Shown here in pieces: positions 39,852 through 56,265 of a stretch of DNA of 64,000 nt (position 1 is the first letter of the stretch; the number at the start of each line of letters is the position of its first letter). The DNA comes from Monarcha castaneiventris obscurior (Eukaryota > Chordata > Aves > Passeriformes > Monarchidae), in NCBI GenBank assembly GCA_026261815.1, contig JAMPIT010000230.1, forward strand, positions 9,175,001 through 9,239,000, in the 5' to 3' direction. Position numbers and translations under genes: made by a program. The notes beneath the pieces were generated by a model. That model was not told the origin of the DNA, made no database searches, and was given only the letters and a program-made list of their open reading frames with translations.

Positions 39852-40488
39852 TTTCAGCTTGATTGAGGCTCAGTTATCACCTGAACAAAATGTACTTGCT
39901 TATTAAGAAAATTACAGGCATTTGACATATGGCACACAGCCCCACCCCATCCACACAAGTCTGATGGTATTTCACAATTGAGACAAGCCAGTGCAAGTTT
40001 TTTTTTGTTTGGGGTTGGTTTTTTGTTTGTTTGTTTTTGCTTTTCTTTTTTTTTTCTTTTTTTATTTTTTAGTTTCTTGTTTATAAGAATTACGGCTAAG
40101 CCAAGGACAATGCAAACAAGGAGTTAAAAACACAACAAAACCCAATCGTAAATAGAAATCCATTTTCTGGAAAATTTTGTCTGTTTGGGGGAAGAAAAAA
40201 AAAAGTGCATATTCAGGCAATTTAAACCAAAATGAAATGAGAATGATTTAAGCCTGTGTGTTCCATAGAACCAGATCACTTGCATATACTTTTTTTAAAC
40301 CACTTATCTACATACATTTCCAGGAAGATATACCAAAATATTAGCAGAGTAAGCAAGACTGATAATTAATAGTAAAAGAAACAGGTCACATGTTTCATTG
40401 CATCAACTGTAGTGAGCTGGTTTAAAAAAAACAAAACAAAACAAAACTGGTTTTGGACAGACTATTCCTACTCTAGGAAAAAACAGTC

Positions 40489-40494
40489 TTTATT
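40489..40494 (-). terminator. KLF6: candidate internal KLF6 poly(A) signal AATAAA
   Basis: AATAAA on the minus strand about 1.95 kb after the stop. Another AATAAA lies within the A-rich patch at 40061-40066. Either could give an intermediate 3' UTR; usage is unknown. Confidence 0.25.
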
Positions 40495-41932
40495 TTAGCT
40501 GAACTATGTAAAATTAGAGCTCAACCACCACAACGACTAGCTCACTTACAGGTCCTCCAGTAAGCTGGAAGGCCAAAACCCGAGTGTACTTCTTCTGCAC
40601 ACAGCTAATATTCTTTTAGCATGCCAATATTCGGTTCATATCATTCTTAAATGGCCACAGATACGCTATTCCAGACAATCTAATAACTACAAAACACAGT
40701 CAGCAGTCTGAGAAGGACTGAATGCCAACAAAGCCTTTAGCATACCATTAAGCTAAAGGTAAAGCCTCTAAAAATGCTAGATTTTAATTAACTGTATCTT
40801 TCATTTCTTTGTCTCCTTAATGACCGTATTGCGGGGGGGAAGGGGGAGAGGGAATATTTTGATGGGCTGTGGCATTTTCTAGCTATGTGTTCTAATTCTT
40901 TTCCTTTTAAAAAAAATATTTATATATTATCTATATATATACACACATACACAGACTGTACACACAAATATACATACACAATTATTTTTCTGCCCACTTT
41001 TAAAAAAAAAGTAATATAGTTTCTTTCTGTATGACCAACAGATAGCTAGATATATAGATGTGAAACTTGTGCCTTTTAAGCAAATACATCTTTTAATACT
41101 TCTGTATCTTTAATATGTATGAAAACTTGACATATTAAGTACAGTTGGGGTGTGTATATACACAGTTGTTGTGCAAGGTCAATATAAAAAAAGTCTCAAG
41201 GTGGCAGAACTGGTCAGGTATTCAATTGGCATATGCATTATACTGTAACACAGTCAAATTGTCTAAGTTAAACAAATACTGTACTGACATGAATGACTTT
41301 TCTCTATATTTGTCTTTGTGAAGGAGGACCCTGGAAGTAACCTTTTTTTCCCCTCATATTATACATTTGATACAGTACAATGCCAGGTGAAAAGAGAGCC
41401 TTAATAAAGCATGCATCACCCATACCCCTGTATAAGACCCCCTGCAAGAGAAGGTCACTTGCATAAGGCACCATTATTAAGGTCAACAGTGCATTAACAG
41501 CTAGAAAACCAGAAGTTAGTCCTCAAGGCATAAATAAGAGAAAAATTAGCTGCATGAGAAAAATCAGTTTCTAACCAATAGTGGTTTTATCCACCCAACA
41601 AAAAAATTATTCATGTTCCATACATTATGTAACATTAGACCAATTGTATTTTAGCTGCTCTTAACTGGAATCAAAACTGCAGTCCTGATTAAAGAATGGA
41701 AAAGCATATAGTTCCCCAGAACCATGCAATAACCTTTGTATTATAATGAAAAGTTATAGTTGTGTTACATTTGTAAATACACAGCTTATACAATGGATTA
41801 CAAATGAGCTCTGTAGCAAGTAAAACAAGCTACTTGACACATTGCACGTTTAATAGCTGCACCAGACACCTAAAGCTCCTCTCACACAGGAACAGGGAGG
41901 TCCCCCATTTCCATTCTGGCATCCTGACTCTT

Positions 41933-41938
41933 TTTATT
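41933..41938 (-). terminator. KLF6: candidate proximal KLF6 poly(A) signal AATAAA
   Basis: TTTATT on the plus strand reads AATAAA on the KLF6 strand, about 510 nt after the stop codon. It is a possible short-3'UTR site. Only the hexamer is seen. Confidence 0.3.
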
Positions 41939-42443
41939 CCCCCCTTTCCCCTCTCAGGTCTTCCCTCTAAAAAGGTGCAGACACCCCCTCCCCCCACCCC
42001 TTGGAAATGATTGGTGGTCGTCCCATCTCACAAGATATTCCTCACATACAAGACATTCAGACTATTTTTTTTCTCTTACAGTTATAAAACAACCACAAGA
42101 AAAAAAATGTGCCTCAGCATACAGTCATCAAGAGATCCTCATCGCATACAGTCGCCCAATCATTAACATTCTCAGTGCACATGCTCACGGCAAAGGCTTA
42201 GGAGCCACTCAGAAGGTTAGATACCAGTGTATGAGTCCAGGAAACCCCAAACATCACGCACCGCGGTTGCTATGCCGTTCTTACATGACTTATTAGCCCT
42301 CAAAAGACCTTCAAGGAAGTGAGGTCCTGGAGGCAACTGGGTAGGGTGCAAAATGGCATGCTTTGGCTGGAACACGCATCCCTCCGCTCAAGGCTCTTCA
42401 ACCTTGACGCCTCTTAGCCCGCAGGATTCACCTCTTGACCCAT

Positions 42444-48311
<5,868 letters not shown>

Positions 48312-48560
48312 GTCTCAAGTTGCAACAACAAAGTCAGTGCTGGTTACCAAAAATACAGATGCCTCCTTTATGTGCAGGGGTTGCGGGGTGTGTGCGGGGG
48401 GGTGTCAACCTCTGCTCTCAGTCTCCAAGCCCCCCCCCCCTTCCTCCAGAGATGAAAAAAAGAAAAAAAAAAATTGTATATATAGAGATATATATTAATT
48501 CCTTGAGGAGCTCGGGGAGGAAAAAAGACCCAAAGTTTCATGCAAAGTTTAATCGCACAG
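48312..48560 (-). other. KLF6: KLF6 5' untranslated leader (outer end approximate)
   Basis: Sequence immediately 5' of the ATG. On the KLF6 strand it has an 11-base G run (48440-48430), a C-rich stretch, a long U-rich run and an AT patch at 48474-48495 (TATATATA-like). The transcription start could lie just inside the leader (about 48445, if the AT patch acts as a TATA element) or further upstream in the GC-rich core. I cannot choose between them from sequence alone. Confidence 0.5.
48368..48541 (-). CDS. candidate upstream ORF in the KLF6 leader (57 codons)
   Basis: If transcription starts upstream of 48541, the first ATG in the leader opens a 57-codon frame (starting MKLWVFFPP, ending in TAA at 48370-48368) that stops 56 nt before the KLF6 ATG. 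Its start context is weak (T at -3, A at +4), so leaky scanning to the strong KLF6 start is expected. The peptide includes a Phe-rich run from the U tract and Gly from the G11 tract and looks non-functional as a protein. Confidence 0.3.
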   Translation of the reverse strand: MKLWVFFPPRAPQGINIYLYIYNFFFSFFHLWRKGGGAWRLRAEVDTPPHTPRNPCT

Positions 48561-48960
48561 CAGGGCAGGACGTCTCCCGGGGCGGGCGCGCGGCTGTCCC
48601 CCCTCCCGCGGCCGGCGGACCTGGCGCAGGAGCGGCCCCAATATTTGCAAACACGGCGCGGACTCTGCGAGCGGAGCCCCCCGCAAAACTTCCCTATTCA
48701 AAGCTCTGCCCGGCCGCGCCGCCGCCCCGCCCCCGCGCCCGCCCCCGCCCCGCGTGACCGCGCCGCGCCGCCCGCCGCCGCCGCCCAATCCCCGCCGCGC
48801 GCCCCGCGACCCGCGTGCCGATGACGTCAGAGCCGCCCAATCGCCGCGCCGCAGACATCGCGGCTCCTCCTGGCGTGACCGAGCCCGGCCGTGACGGCTC
48901 CCGCCATTGGCCCGATTCGAAATTCGCCCCTTCCTGATTGGCCGGCCCGGCGGCAGGCTA
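48560..48960 (-). promoter_or_regulatory. KLF6: KLF6 proximal promoter core
   Basis: A GC-rich block directly upstream of the leader. It contains a run of overlapping GC boxes (CCGCCC/GCCCCGCCC type, about 48718-48756), two ATTGG and two CCAAT boxes as read on the KLF6 strand (plus-strand positions 48785-48789, 48837-48841, 48906-48910, 48937-48941), and a perfect CRE. The GC boxes are also the type of site KLF6 binds, so feedback on its own promoter is possible (inference). Confidence 0.7.
48822..48829. promoter_or_regulatory. palindromic CRE, TGACGTCA
   Basis: A perfect CREB/ATF consensus, 511 bp upstream of the KLF6 ATG and flanked on both sides by CCAAT boxes. CRE plus CCAAT fits a stimulus-inducible immediate-early promoter. 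Confidence 0.7.
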
Positions 48961-48967
48961 TTTTTAG
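48958..48967. promoter_or_regulatory. MEF2-type site, CTATTTTTAG
   Basis: An exact match to the MEF2 consensus CTAWWWWTAG, 5 bp before the plus-strand TATA box. MEF2 control of KLF6 has been described in muscle cells (recalled, not checked). The site works in either orientation, so it could serve either direction. Confidence 0.6.
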
Positions 48968-48972
48968 CAGGG

Positions 48973-48981
48973 TATATAAAG
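48973..48981 (+). promoter_or_regulatory. TATA box on the plus strand (divergent from KLF6)
   Basis: TATATAAAG is a textbook TATA element and is directional: it points to plus-strand initiation near 49002-49010, away from KLF6. The next sequence is GC-rich and leads into the 48-bp array. It would drive an upstream divergent RNA, probably non-coding. Its position upstream of a minus-strand gene means it cannot be KLF6's ordinary TATA box. Confidence 0.5.
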
Positions 48982-49100
48982 CGGGGAAGCAGCGGCTGCT
49001 TTTTCCGAAGGGGCGGTGTGCGCGCGGGGCGGCCGCGCGGGGGAGGGGAGCGGCGCTGCTGGCGGCGGCCGCGGGGAGCGCTGCGGAGCCGGGCCCGGCA

Positions 49101-49655
49101 GGGCTGTCCCGTTGCCCGGGGGTAACCGTGACCCCCGGCCCGAGCAGGGCTGTCCCGTGTGCCCGGGGGTAACCGTGACCCCCGGGCCCGAGCAGGGCTG
49201 TCCCGTGTGCCCGGGGGTAACCGTGACCCCCGGGCCCGAGCAGGGCTGTCCCGTGTGCCCGGGGGTAACCGTGACCCCCGGGCCCGAGCAGGGCTGTCCC
49301 GTGTGCCCGGGGGTAACCGTGACCCCCGGGCCCGAGCAGGGCTGTCCCGTGTGCCCGGGGGTAACCGTGACCCCCGGGCCCGAGCAGGGCTGTCCCGTGT
49401 GCCCGGGGGTAACCGTGACCCCCGGGCCCGAGCAGGGCTGTCCCGTGTGCCCGGGGGTAACTGTGACCCCCCGGGCCCGGGCAGGGCTGTCCCGTGTGCC
49501 CGGGGGTAACCGTGACTCCCTGGGCCTGTGCAGGGTGTCCCATCGTGTCCCAGGGGTAACCGTGAATCCCCAGGCCTGTGCTGGGGTGCCCCGTGTCTCC
49601 AGGGGTAACTGTGAACCCTTCTCGCCCTGTGCAGGGGTGTCACAGGGTAACTGAG
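49101..49655. repeat. 48-bp GC-rich tandem array with a hairpin in each unit (about 11-12 copies)
   Basis: Units begin GGGCTGTCCC at 49101, 49147, 49195, 49243, 49291, 49339, 49387, 49435 and 49484, then more diverged copies near 49533, 49583 and 49634. The six units from 49147 to 49434 are identical by eye; edge units carry indels and substitutions. Each intact unit has perfect arms GCCCGGGGGT / ACCCCCGGGC around a 7-base loop (e.g. 49161-49170 and 49178-49187) and a GGTAACC palindrome. Since 48 is divisible by 3, most frames stay open on both strands; these long frames are artefacts of the repeat. Confidence 0.95.
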
Positions 49656-52600
49656 CTCCCCAAAGCACCTTCCTGCAAAACAACATCCACAGGCTCTGCA
49701 GGTGCCTTGGGTTGTGCTTCCCGTGAGCAGGAGAGTTTGGATTGTTCTGTCCTTCCTTTGTACCCCGAGGGACAGCTAGGGAGGCCTCAATGACATCTTG
49801 GAGGGGCAGCTGTGTCTCAAAGCATCTGGACCCTGGGTGATGGTCCTGGAGCTTCGCATGGAGAGTGATCTTTGCATGAATGGACGCCACGGCGGACGCT
49901 CCTGGCCAGCACCGTCTGACACTGCTTCTCCCAATTCCACCTGCATGGATAGTTATTTGTGTTGATGGAGCATCAGCTTTTTTAAGACTACACTTGTCAA
50001 TGATAGGAATGTCTTAATATTATTTAAGAAACTGTGGTCATTTGCTTTCCAAAGGAGTGTCCAGTACATGGAACAAACAGTCGTAATGTGTTTTGGTTTT
50101 TTTTTACTAAAGGACTTCTAATTTTCTGCTGATGTTTTCATCATAATCTCAGCTCTGTTCATTTTCCCACTTTTCTCTGTATCTGTTGCTGGTTGCCTAC
50201 AAATGGTAACTGAAGTGTTTAATGTGTATTTCTTCTGCCTACTGTCTTCTGTGAGCTGGTGATTGCAGGTGTGAAAATGTCAGTCTAACTTTCCATCTCT
50301 GAGCCCCTCATAAACTATTAATATGGTGATTCCTTAAACAAACAACGGGTGTTCATGGTTGGTTTTCCTGTGTCTATGGAAAAAAAAGAGTGTAAGGTCA
50401 AAGAGAGCATTATTTTATGTTTAGAAAAACAAGGCAATACTGAAAACACAAAACATCTAAATCCAGATAATTATGCACACTTAGTTGAATCAGTAATTCT
50501 TTACTTGGTTTCACATGGCTGAACATGTAAATGTATACCCAAAATTGCCTCTCAGGCAACAGATAGTGCAGGTAGTTTTGTGTCTACTTGTGGCCAAAAC
50601 TAGATCCTCTGAGGAAAAGTGCAAGAGGAAAAAAAAAGAAGAGCCCTCTTAAGTAGATGAATTATACACCTTACTTGAGCCTGCTTTTAGTTCTGTGGAG
50701 CAAAATATTTTTGGGCCTGAAATGTGGTGTGGGCTCCAGTCAAATATAACCTGGTAACATAACTCTGGGAATCATTAGTGTTTTTTTAACTGACCCGCTC
50801 CCTGTTTAGAGCAGATTTTTATTTTCAAACACAGTGACAGTAAATGCAACTATCCACTCTTTCTATTTTACACTTGTCCCCTTTTTAGCTGTGTGTCATG
50901 TCAGAGAAATCTGGGCTTGTCAGAGGCTGGATGAGGTTGGCTCTGCCCATGTGGAGTTTTAGGCATAAGGATCTTATTTTGTATGGGCAGTATTTCCCAG
51001 TGAAGGACAACTGGAAATAGCAGATGCAAATTGATGGAGATTCAGAGGTCCTTAAATGAAATGCCTCTTTAGTAAGTAATGTTTTCTGCACTGCTGTCAG
51101 TCTGTGATTGGTTGAGTGAGATGAAGAATCCTGCTGTAGTAAAAAATGAACCAAATCAAAGAAAACCTTGACACAGATGTGACTATAGTGCAGTAAAAAC
51201 TGTTTAAGTTATATTCTGGTTAAATGCTGGCTTTCATTAGACAACTGTCAATGGGCAAAAGAAAATTGAAATATGTGTCGCTGGATGAGTTAGTTCTAGA
51301 TTGCAACTGTACTGACAAATTTTAATTTCAAGTATCAAAAAGCATCAGTAGAACTAAAAGTCAAACCCAGATAAGAAAGAATGGGTCAGACTACAGAGTG
51401 AAGAAAACAGACCAAGTGTTTTTACCCAGTATGTATTTAATCAGGAATTAAAATGAAATGGTGAGTCAATGGCATGCTGTGGTTTAGGAGACTGTTCCGT
51501 GGAACACAGGCTGAAGGGAAACTACTGGCACTAATAGCAGCCATGTGGAACGAAGGGATGGTGTGTGAGTTGAAGGGAATTTATTGTAGTCTGTGGAGGA
51601 TAATAAACGTTAGGACAAATTTTAATAGGCCCCAAAATGAAAGAAAATGAAAGAATGAGCTAGTGAAGATACTTGAAGATATAATTTAGTCCCTAATGAG
51701 TTTCTTCAAGCTATACAAAGCATTTAAGTTTCAAATATCCATTTTATACTACTGAGATTTTTTCAATCATGAGCCAGGATGGAATTTACCTTGAAAACCT
51801 TAAAGGAAAACATGTGCTAACTTTAAAAAATCCAAAGCAATATCAGTCAATCCCTTGGGACTATACAGCTTTATTTAGATGTGCCAACCAAGGACAAAGA
51901 CCCTGATTTAGAGCAGAGGCCTCTTCATTTAAGTATGTGAAGGATACTGAAGTGTGTGTACTGACCGGGCAGTGCTAGTGAGTTAGGAAGGAATACAGCT
52001 ACCAAATTCCTTGGATGATTTTCTTGTCACTGCCATACACTTAATTCATGGTGGATACCCTTGATTACACAGTCACAGACATATTTCCAATTCTGTAAAT
52101 GTTCCCTGTGTTTTTAACTCTGTATGATCAACACCATTTATAAAAGTAGCAAAAATTGGTATAAATTATATAGGATTGTTCTGAATGTCAGTGCTTTGCC
52201 TGTGAAGTTTTACAATGGCTTTTAAGGAGGACTGTCCACAATTTAGAAGCAGCCAATTTACCACTTTAAGGCTGCTAATTTACAAATATGTGCTGGAAAA
52301 AAAGCCCTGTATGCTTTTTTTTTTTTTTCCTCTTTCCTTTTGCTTCATTAATTTTAGTAAGGTTCTGTCTGAAAAGCTGTATTGCCACATTACATACCCC
52401 ACCACTTCTCTGTAGTAACCACTTTTGTCAGCAATGGTAGACTGTTCCTGGAAAATCTGCTCTCTGAAGTAGCAGGTGACAGACGATGTTTTCCAGGTGG
52501 GCTGAGCTCCACATGAGGCAGGGGGAGCACCTGTTCTGTTCTGAGAATATTCGTGCATGTTTAGAGGACACATCAGCTTGGTCTGCGTTGTATTCTGTGC

Positions 52601-55600
52601 TGAGAGTAAGAAGAGGAGAAAACCTCCTGAAAATGGTTCACATATAGCCAGATGCAGGGAGGTTAGATGAAATAGGCAGGAAACAATAGCTTTTGGTTTG
52701 ATTAGGATAAATGGACTTTATTTGGGAAAAAGACAGAGAGCGGGTGTCAATTGCATGAAAGCGTTGTCAGATAGCAGAGAACACTACTTGAAACAATCTG
52801 CTTCTGAGGTGGCAAGTTGCTAAATCGAAAACTAGCATGCAGTGTGATTCTACCACAGATAAAGTAAACACTCTTTGAGGATATATAAATAGAACTGCAA
52901 TGAGTAGTCAAGCAAGTGGGGTGATTCCTGATGTGTCACTCTGGCAGTTAGAGACTTACATTTCAGACCATAAACTAGCCTAAAACTAGAATGAATTCAA
53001 AAGACATAATGATAAAAATACAGTAGGGAAGAATTTAGGTAAACATGACCTGAACTTGTTCAGCAGACACAGAAAACAGGAGAGGTGATGTTTCCCGACA
53101 AATACTGGTAAAAAATTAACCAGAATGGAGGGGGAAAAGTGGTTGCCATTAGCTAATGTGAGCAGGACATGAATCAATGACCCACAGCTGAGTCAAATAT
53201 GTGGTGTGTTGTGAGTTTTTTGTCATTCTGGTTTGTTGGTTTTTTTGCTCTTCAGGTGAAATCCACAGCTATGTAATTGCTAGAGTTTACCTGCAACAGA
53301 GCCTTGGAGTTCATGCCTTTAAACTCCTGTTTTCACTTTGATTCTCCTAGATGTGCCTAAATAGTCGGTGAGAAGGTAGCACTCTGGGAACTGGTCTGTG
53401 ATCCTCATCAGCACCCAGAAACAGCATTAGAACAGAAAGTGTCAACAGATGATCCTTTTTCAGGCAGATGTATTGTAGAATGTCTTTCTTAAGTGTCTAT
53501 ACCCTCACCTTGAAGGCAATTACATTTTCCATTTCCATAACTGGCACTGGAAAGGTGATTCTGTCTCTCACTGCTGTAGTTACAAGTGACGATCCTGTAG
53601 TGGTCTAGTTGCAAACAGGTTATTAAATCTGTTTCCTCATGTACTCATGTTGTCTTTATGTTTTAAATAGGTCTTTTTTTCCTCCCTGATGCTTAGCTGC
53701 TGGACGTATTTATGAGCAAAACATATATTCACTTTTCAGCTCCTTCTTCTGTGACTGTATTAGGATGAAATTAGACCTTATTTCCACAAGAGGCTCAGTG
53801 TAACAGTCTGCTTAATAGTACACAGGAGTATTAGTAATAGGAGTTATAAGTCCTAATTGAATGGGAATTTCATGGGTTTTAATAAAATAAATATCATGTA
53901 TGGTTTTCTAAAGTATTTAAAAGCACTCATCCTGTACAGGGTAAATAAAAATTGAACTTATAAAAAGTTAACAGTTTTCATTTTTGTGAGGTCTGAACTT
54001 TAGGGTGACTACTTTTCTAGCAGTGCATAAAATCTTCCATGATGTAAAAAATCTCCTATTATTGAAAAAAAAAAAAAAAAAGATAGCCTTCCAGACCTTT
54101 CTTTGTAAATATGAGTAATCTGTAAAAAGAAAAGCACTTTCTTTGCAAAGCATCTTTATGAAAGATGGGGTTTAGGGTGAGCAGCCTCATAAGTAACAAA
54201 TCAGAACAACTGGGACTTGTCTGATGCCAAGTTCTTTGGCTGCTTTTGGGAAGTTTACTGACTGCTTCTCCAGGTGGAGGAGCAGAATTTGCTATGATTA
54301 ACGATTAAAAAAGCAGCTTGAGCTAAGAAAAAAATAAAACACCTGTGACACTCGGCATTTTTTCATTTTCATATGACCGGTTTTTAGTTTTTGCTACTGC
54401 TAATTAGTGAGTATTATTTAACGGAGCATTAAGCTGGGAAACTTAATTCAGACCAATTTTGGAAGCTGTGAGAAAAGGAACCCAATAAGAACCAGTCATT
54501 TTGTGAAGCGAGAGACTGGAGGACTAATGATTGTTAAAAATAGCTGGGCTGTCTCACTAGCTGCTTGTGAGGCTTAGTAAAAGTACATAGAATTAGATTG
54601 TAGCTGCAAACTTTCATAGGAGAATGCAAGGAAGTATTTCTAAGCAGTGATGCCAATTAGACACAGGGCTGGCTGGCCGGGGTGGTTGTGAAACTGCCTT
54701 TTCTGGGAATTAGTCATGGCAAGACTAGACAAGGAGTTGTGTGGAAGCCTCAGCCAAGAACGGCAGACCTTTGCTTGGAATAAACTACATGGCCCTGGAT
54801 AGCTTTTCCTACTTGTTACATCTCTGCTCTGACTTTACACGAAGTGCATTGTATGGGTTGTAAGTTTTGTAAAGGGTTTTAAGGGTTTCTCTGTGTCACA
54901 GTATTCCTTTCTGTGGTGCATGGGAGGGGAAAAAGTGCCTATTGCTGTATCAATGGGGATCTTTTTGCTTAACAGGGTGATGAACCTTTTGCCCCTGGCA
55001 ACTTGACTTTCCACGGCACAGGGGAGCAATCTCATCGTGTTGCTCCTTATGAGAAATGGGAGTCAGTGCTGATTCACCCCCCCTCCATTAACTTAAAGTG
55101 CAAAATTAGATACAGTGTCTGATATGCACATGGCCATGTGTGCATATTTGAGAGCAAAATGAACTGTGGCCTTCTTTGGGACACGAGGAAATAAACACAG
55201 TCATTAAAGAGTCAGCACCGTTACCACGTAGTGAACCTTTACTCACTGTTCCCACCTATTGTTATTTGAAATACCCCATTTCCTGTTTTCCATAACTGTT
55301 GCCAATGCTCAGGATTCAGATCTCATTCACATCAGTGTAACTCTGGTAGCTTTGGGACATCAACAGGCAAAAGGAAGTGAAAAGCAAGTGACTATGATGA
55401 AGTAACCCTGAGTTTCCACTGAAGTGCTCAGGGTTTAGTCCCAGTCAGTGCCAGAGCTCAGCCTGGCATGTAGGAATTCAGGAAAATTGCTGTTGTGTAA
55501 GCCCTTGTCAATACATTCACACTGTCATCATTATTACTATTGTGTACTAGGATGATAGCAAAAATAAAGATACTTACTCTGTATGTATCTGAGATGAATG

Positions 55601-56109
55601 GGCATATATATCATAGAAACACACATAATAGCTAGTTACTTTTTCATTCATGGAGGCTTCTTGGATCCTCATTATGAGACGACGAAGTCATAAGAGAATT
55701 TTAATTGACTGTGTAAAAAGTATTTTTTTCCAGAGTTTTTATATTTCAGCCTGATAAGAAAAAAACGAAACAAAATTTAAAAAAAAGAACACCACTCCCC
55801 CCAAAAAATTCAAAATTGAAAAACCCCAACCAACCAACTAACCAAAAAACCCAACCAAACAAAAAAAAACCCAAACAAACAAACAAAAAAACCCAAAAAA
55901 ACCCAAAAACGCAACCAAAAAACCCCCCACCCTTTGTTCAGTGTGGGAGAAAGGATTTTTATCCGAGTTCCTTAATGAGGAAGCAGAAACACACACATAA
56001 GTGGAGGAATAGACTTACAAAGATACCTCTTAACTCTCACTCATTTTTGTCTGCATGGAAATTTATTGGAAATGTAAATGCCAATAAAGCATTGTGAATT
56101 CCTGGCTCG
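49656..56109. other. non-coding upstream flank
   Basis: AT-rich sequence after the CpG island. An A/C-rich low-complexity patch lies at about 55755-55930 and an A-run at 54064-54081. The block at 54330-54480 is rich in homeodomain-like TAATTAG/ATTA motifs. No gene is recognised. Confidence 0.5.
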
Positions 56110-56265
56110 TATTATCTCTGGGTCTCAGTTCCCTAACTATACAGAAAGGATACTGCTTCCTTCCTTCACTCTATGCCAAATGTAAGCTCTGATCCAAAAT
56201 CACAGAGAGATTATGGCAGAGCCAAGAAATGAACTCAGATCTTCTGAGTCCTAATCCAGGCTTGA
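56110..56265 (-). mobile_element. ancient MIR-type SINE remnant (antisense)
   Basis: AAAATCACAGAGAGATTATG, then GGCAGAGCCAAGAAATGAAC and TCAGATCTTCTGAGTCCTAA correspond to the complement of the tRNA-derived head of amniote MIR-like SINEs (CACAGC..GGCAGAGCC..GAACCCAG..CTGACTC). The call is based on the phrase order only. Confidence 0.45.

Larger units (their letters stand above)
39630..42443 (-). other. KLF6: KLF6 3' untranslated region (outer end approximate)
   Basis: An AT-rich stretch of about 2.8 kb following the TGA with no interrupting gene. KLF6 mRNAs in other vertebrates have a long 3' UTR, so this length is expected. It holds many ATTTA-type pentamers on the minus strand, a T-run region at 39998-40075 (A-rich in the mRNA), an alternating AT/AC patch at 40918-40982 and several AATAAA hexamers. 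The distal end is inferred from the last plausible polyadenylation hexamers and is uncertain by a few hundred bases. Confidence 0.65.

Noticed and set aside
48549..49890. Long open frames on both strands across 48.5-49.9 kb (up to 364 codons, with Gly/Pro/Arg-rich 16-residue repeats)
   Set aside because: The unit is 48 bp (16 codons) with no stops, so most frames stay open together. Composition simply mirrors GC-rich tandem DNA, and the frames run through promoter sequence.
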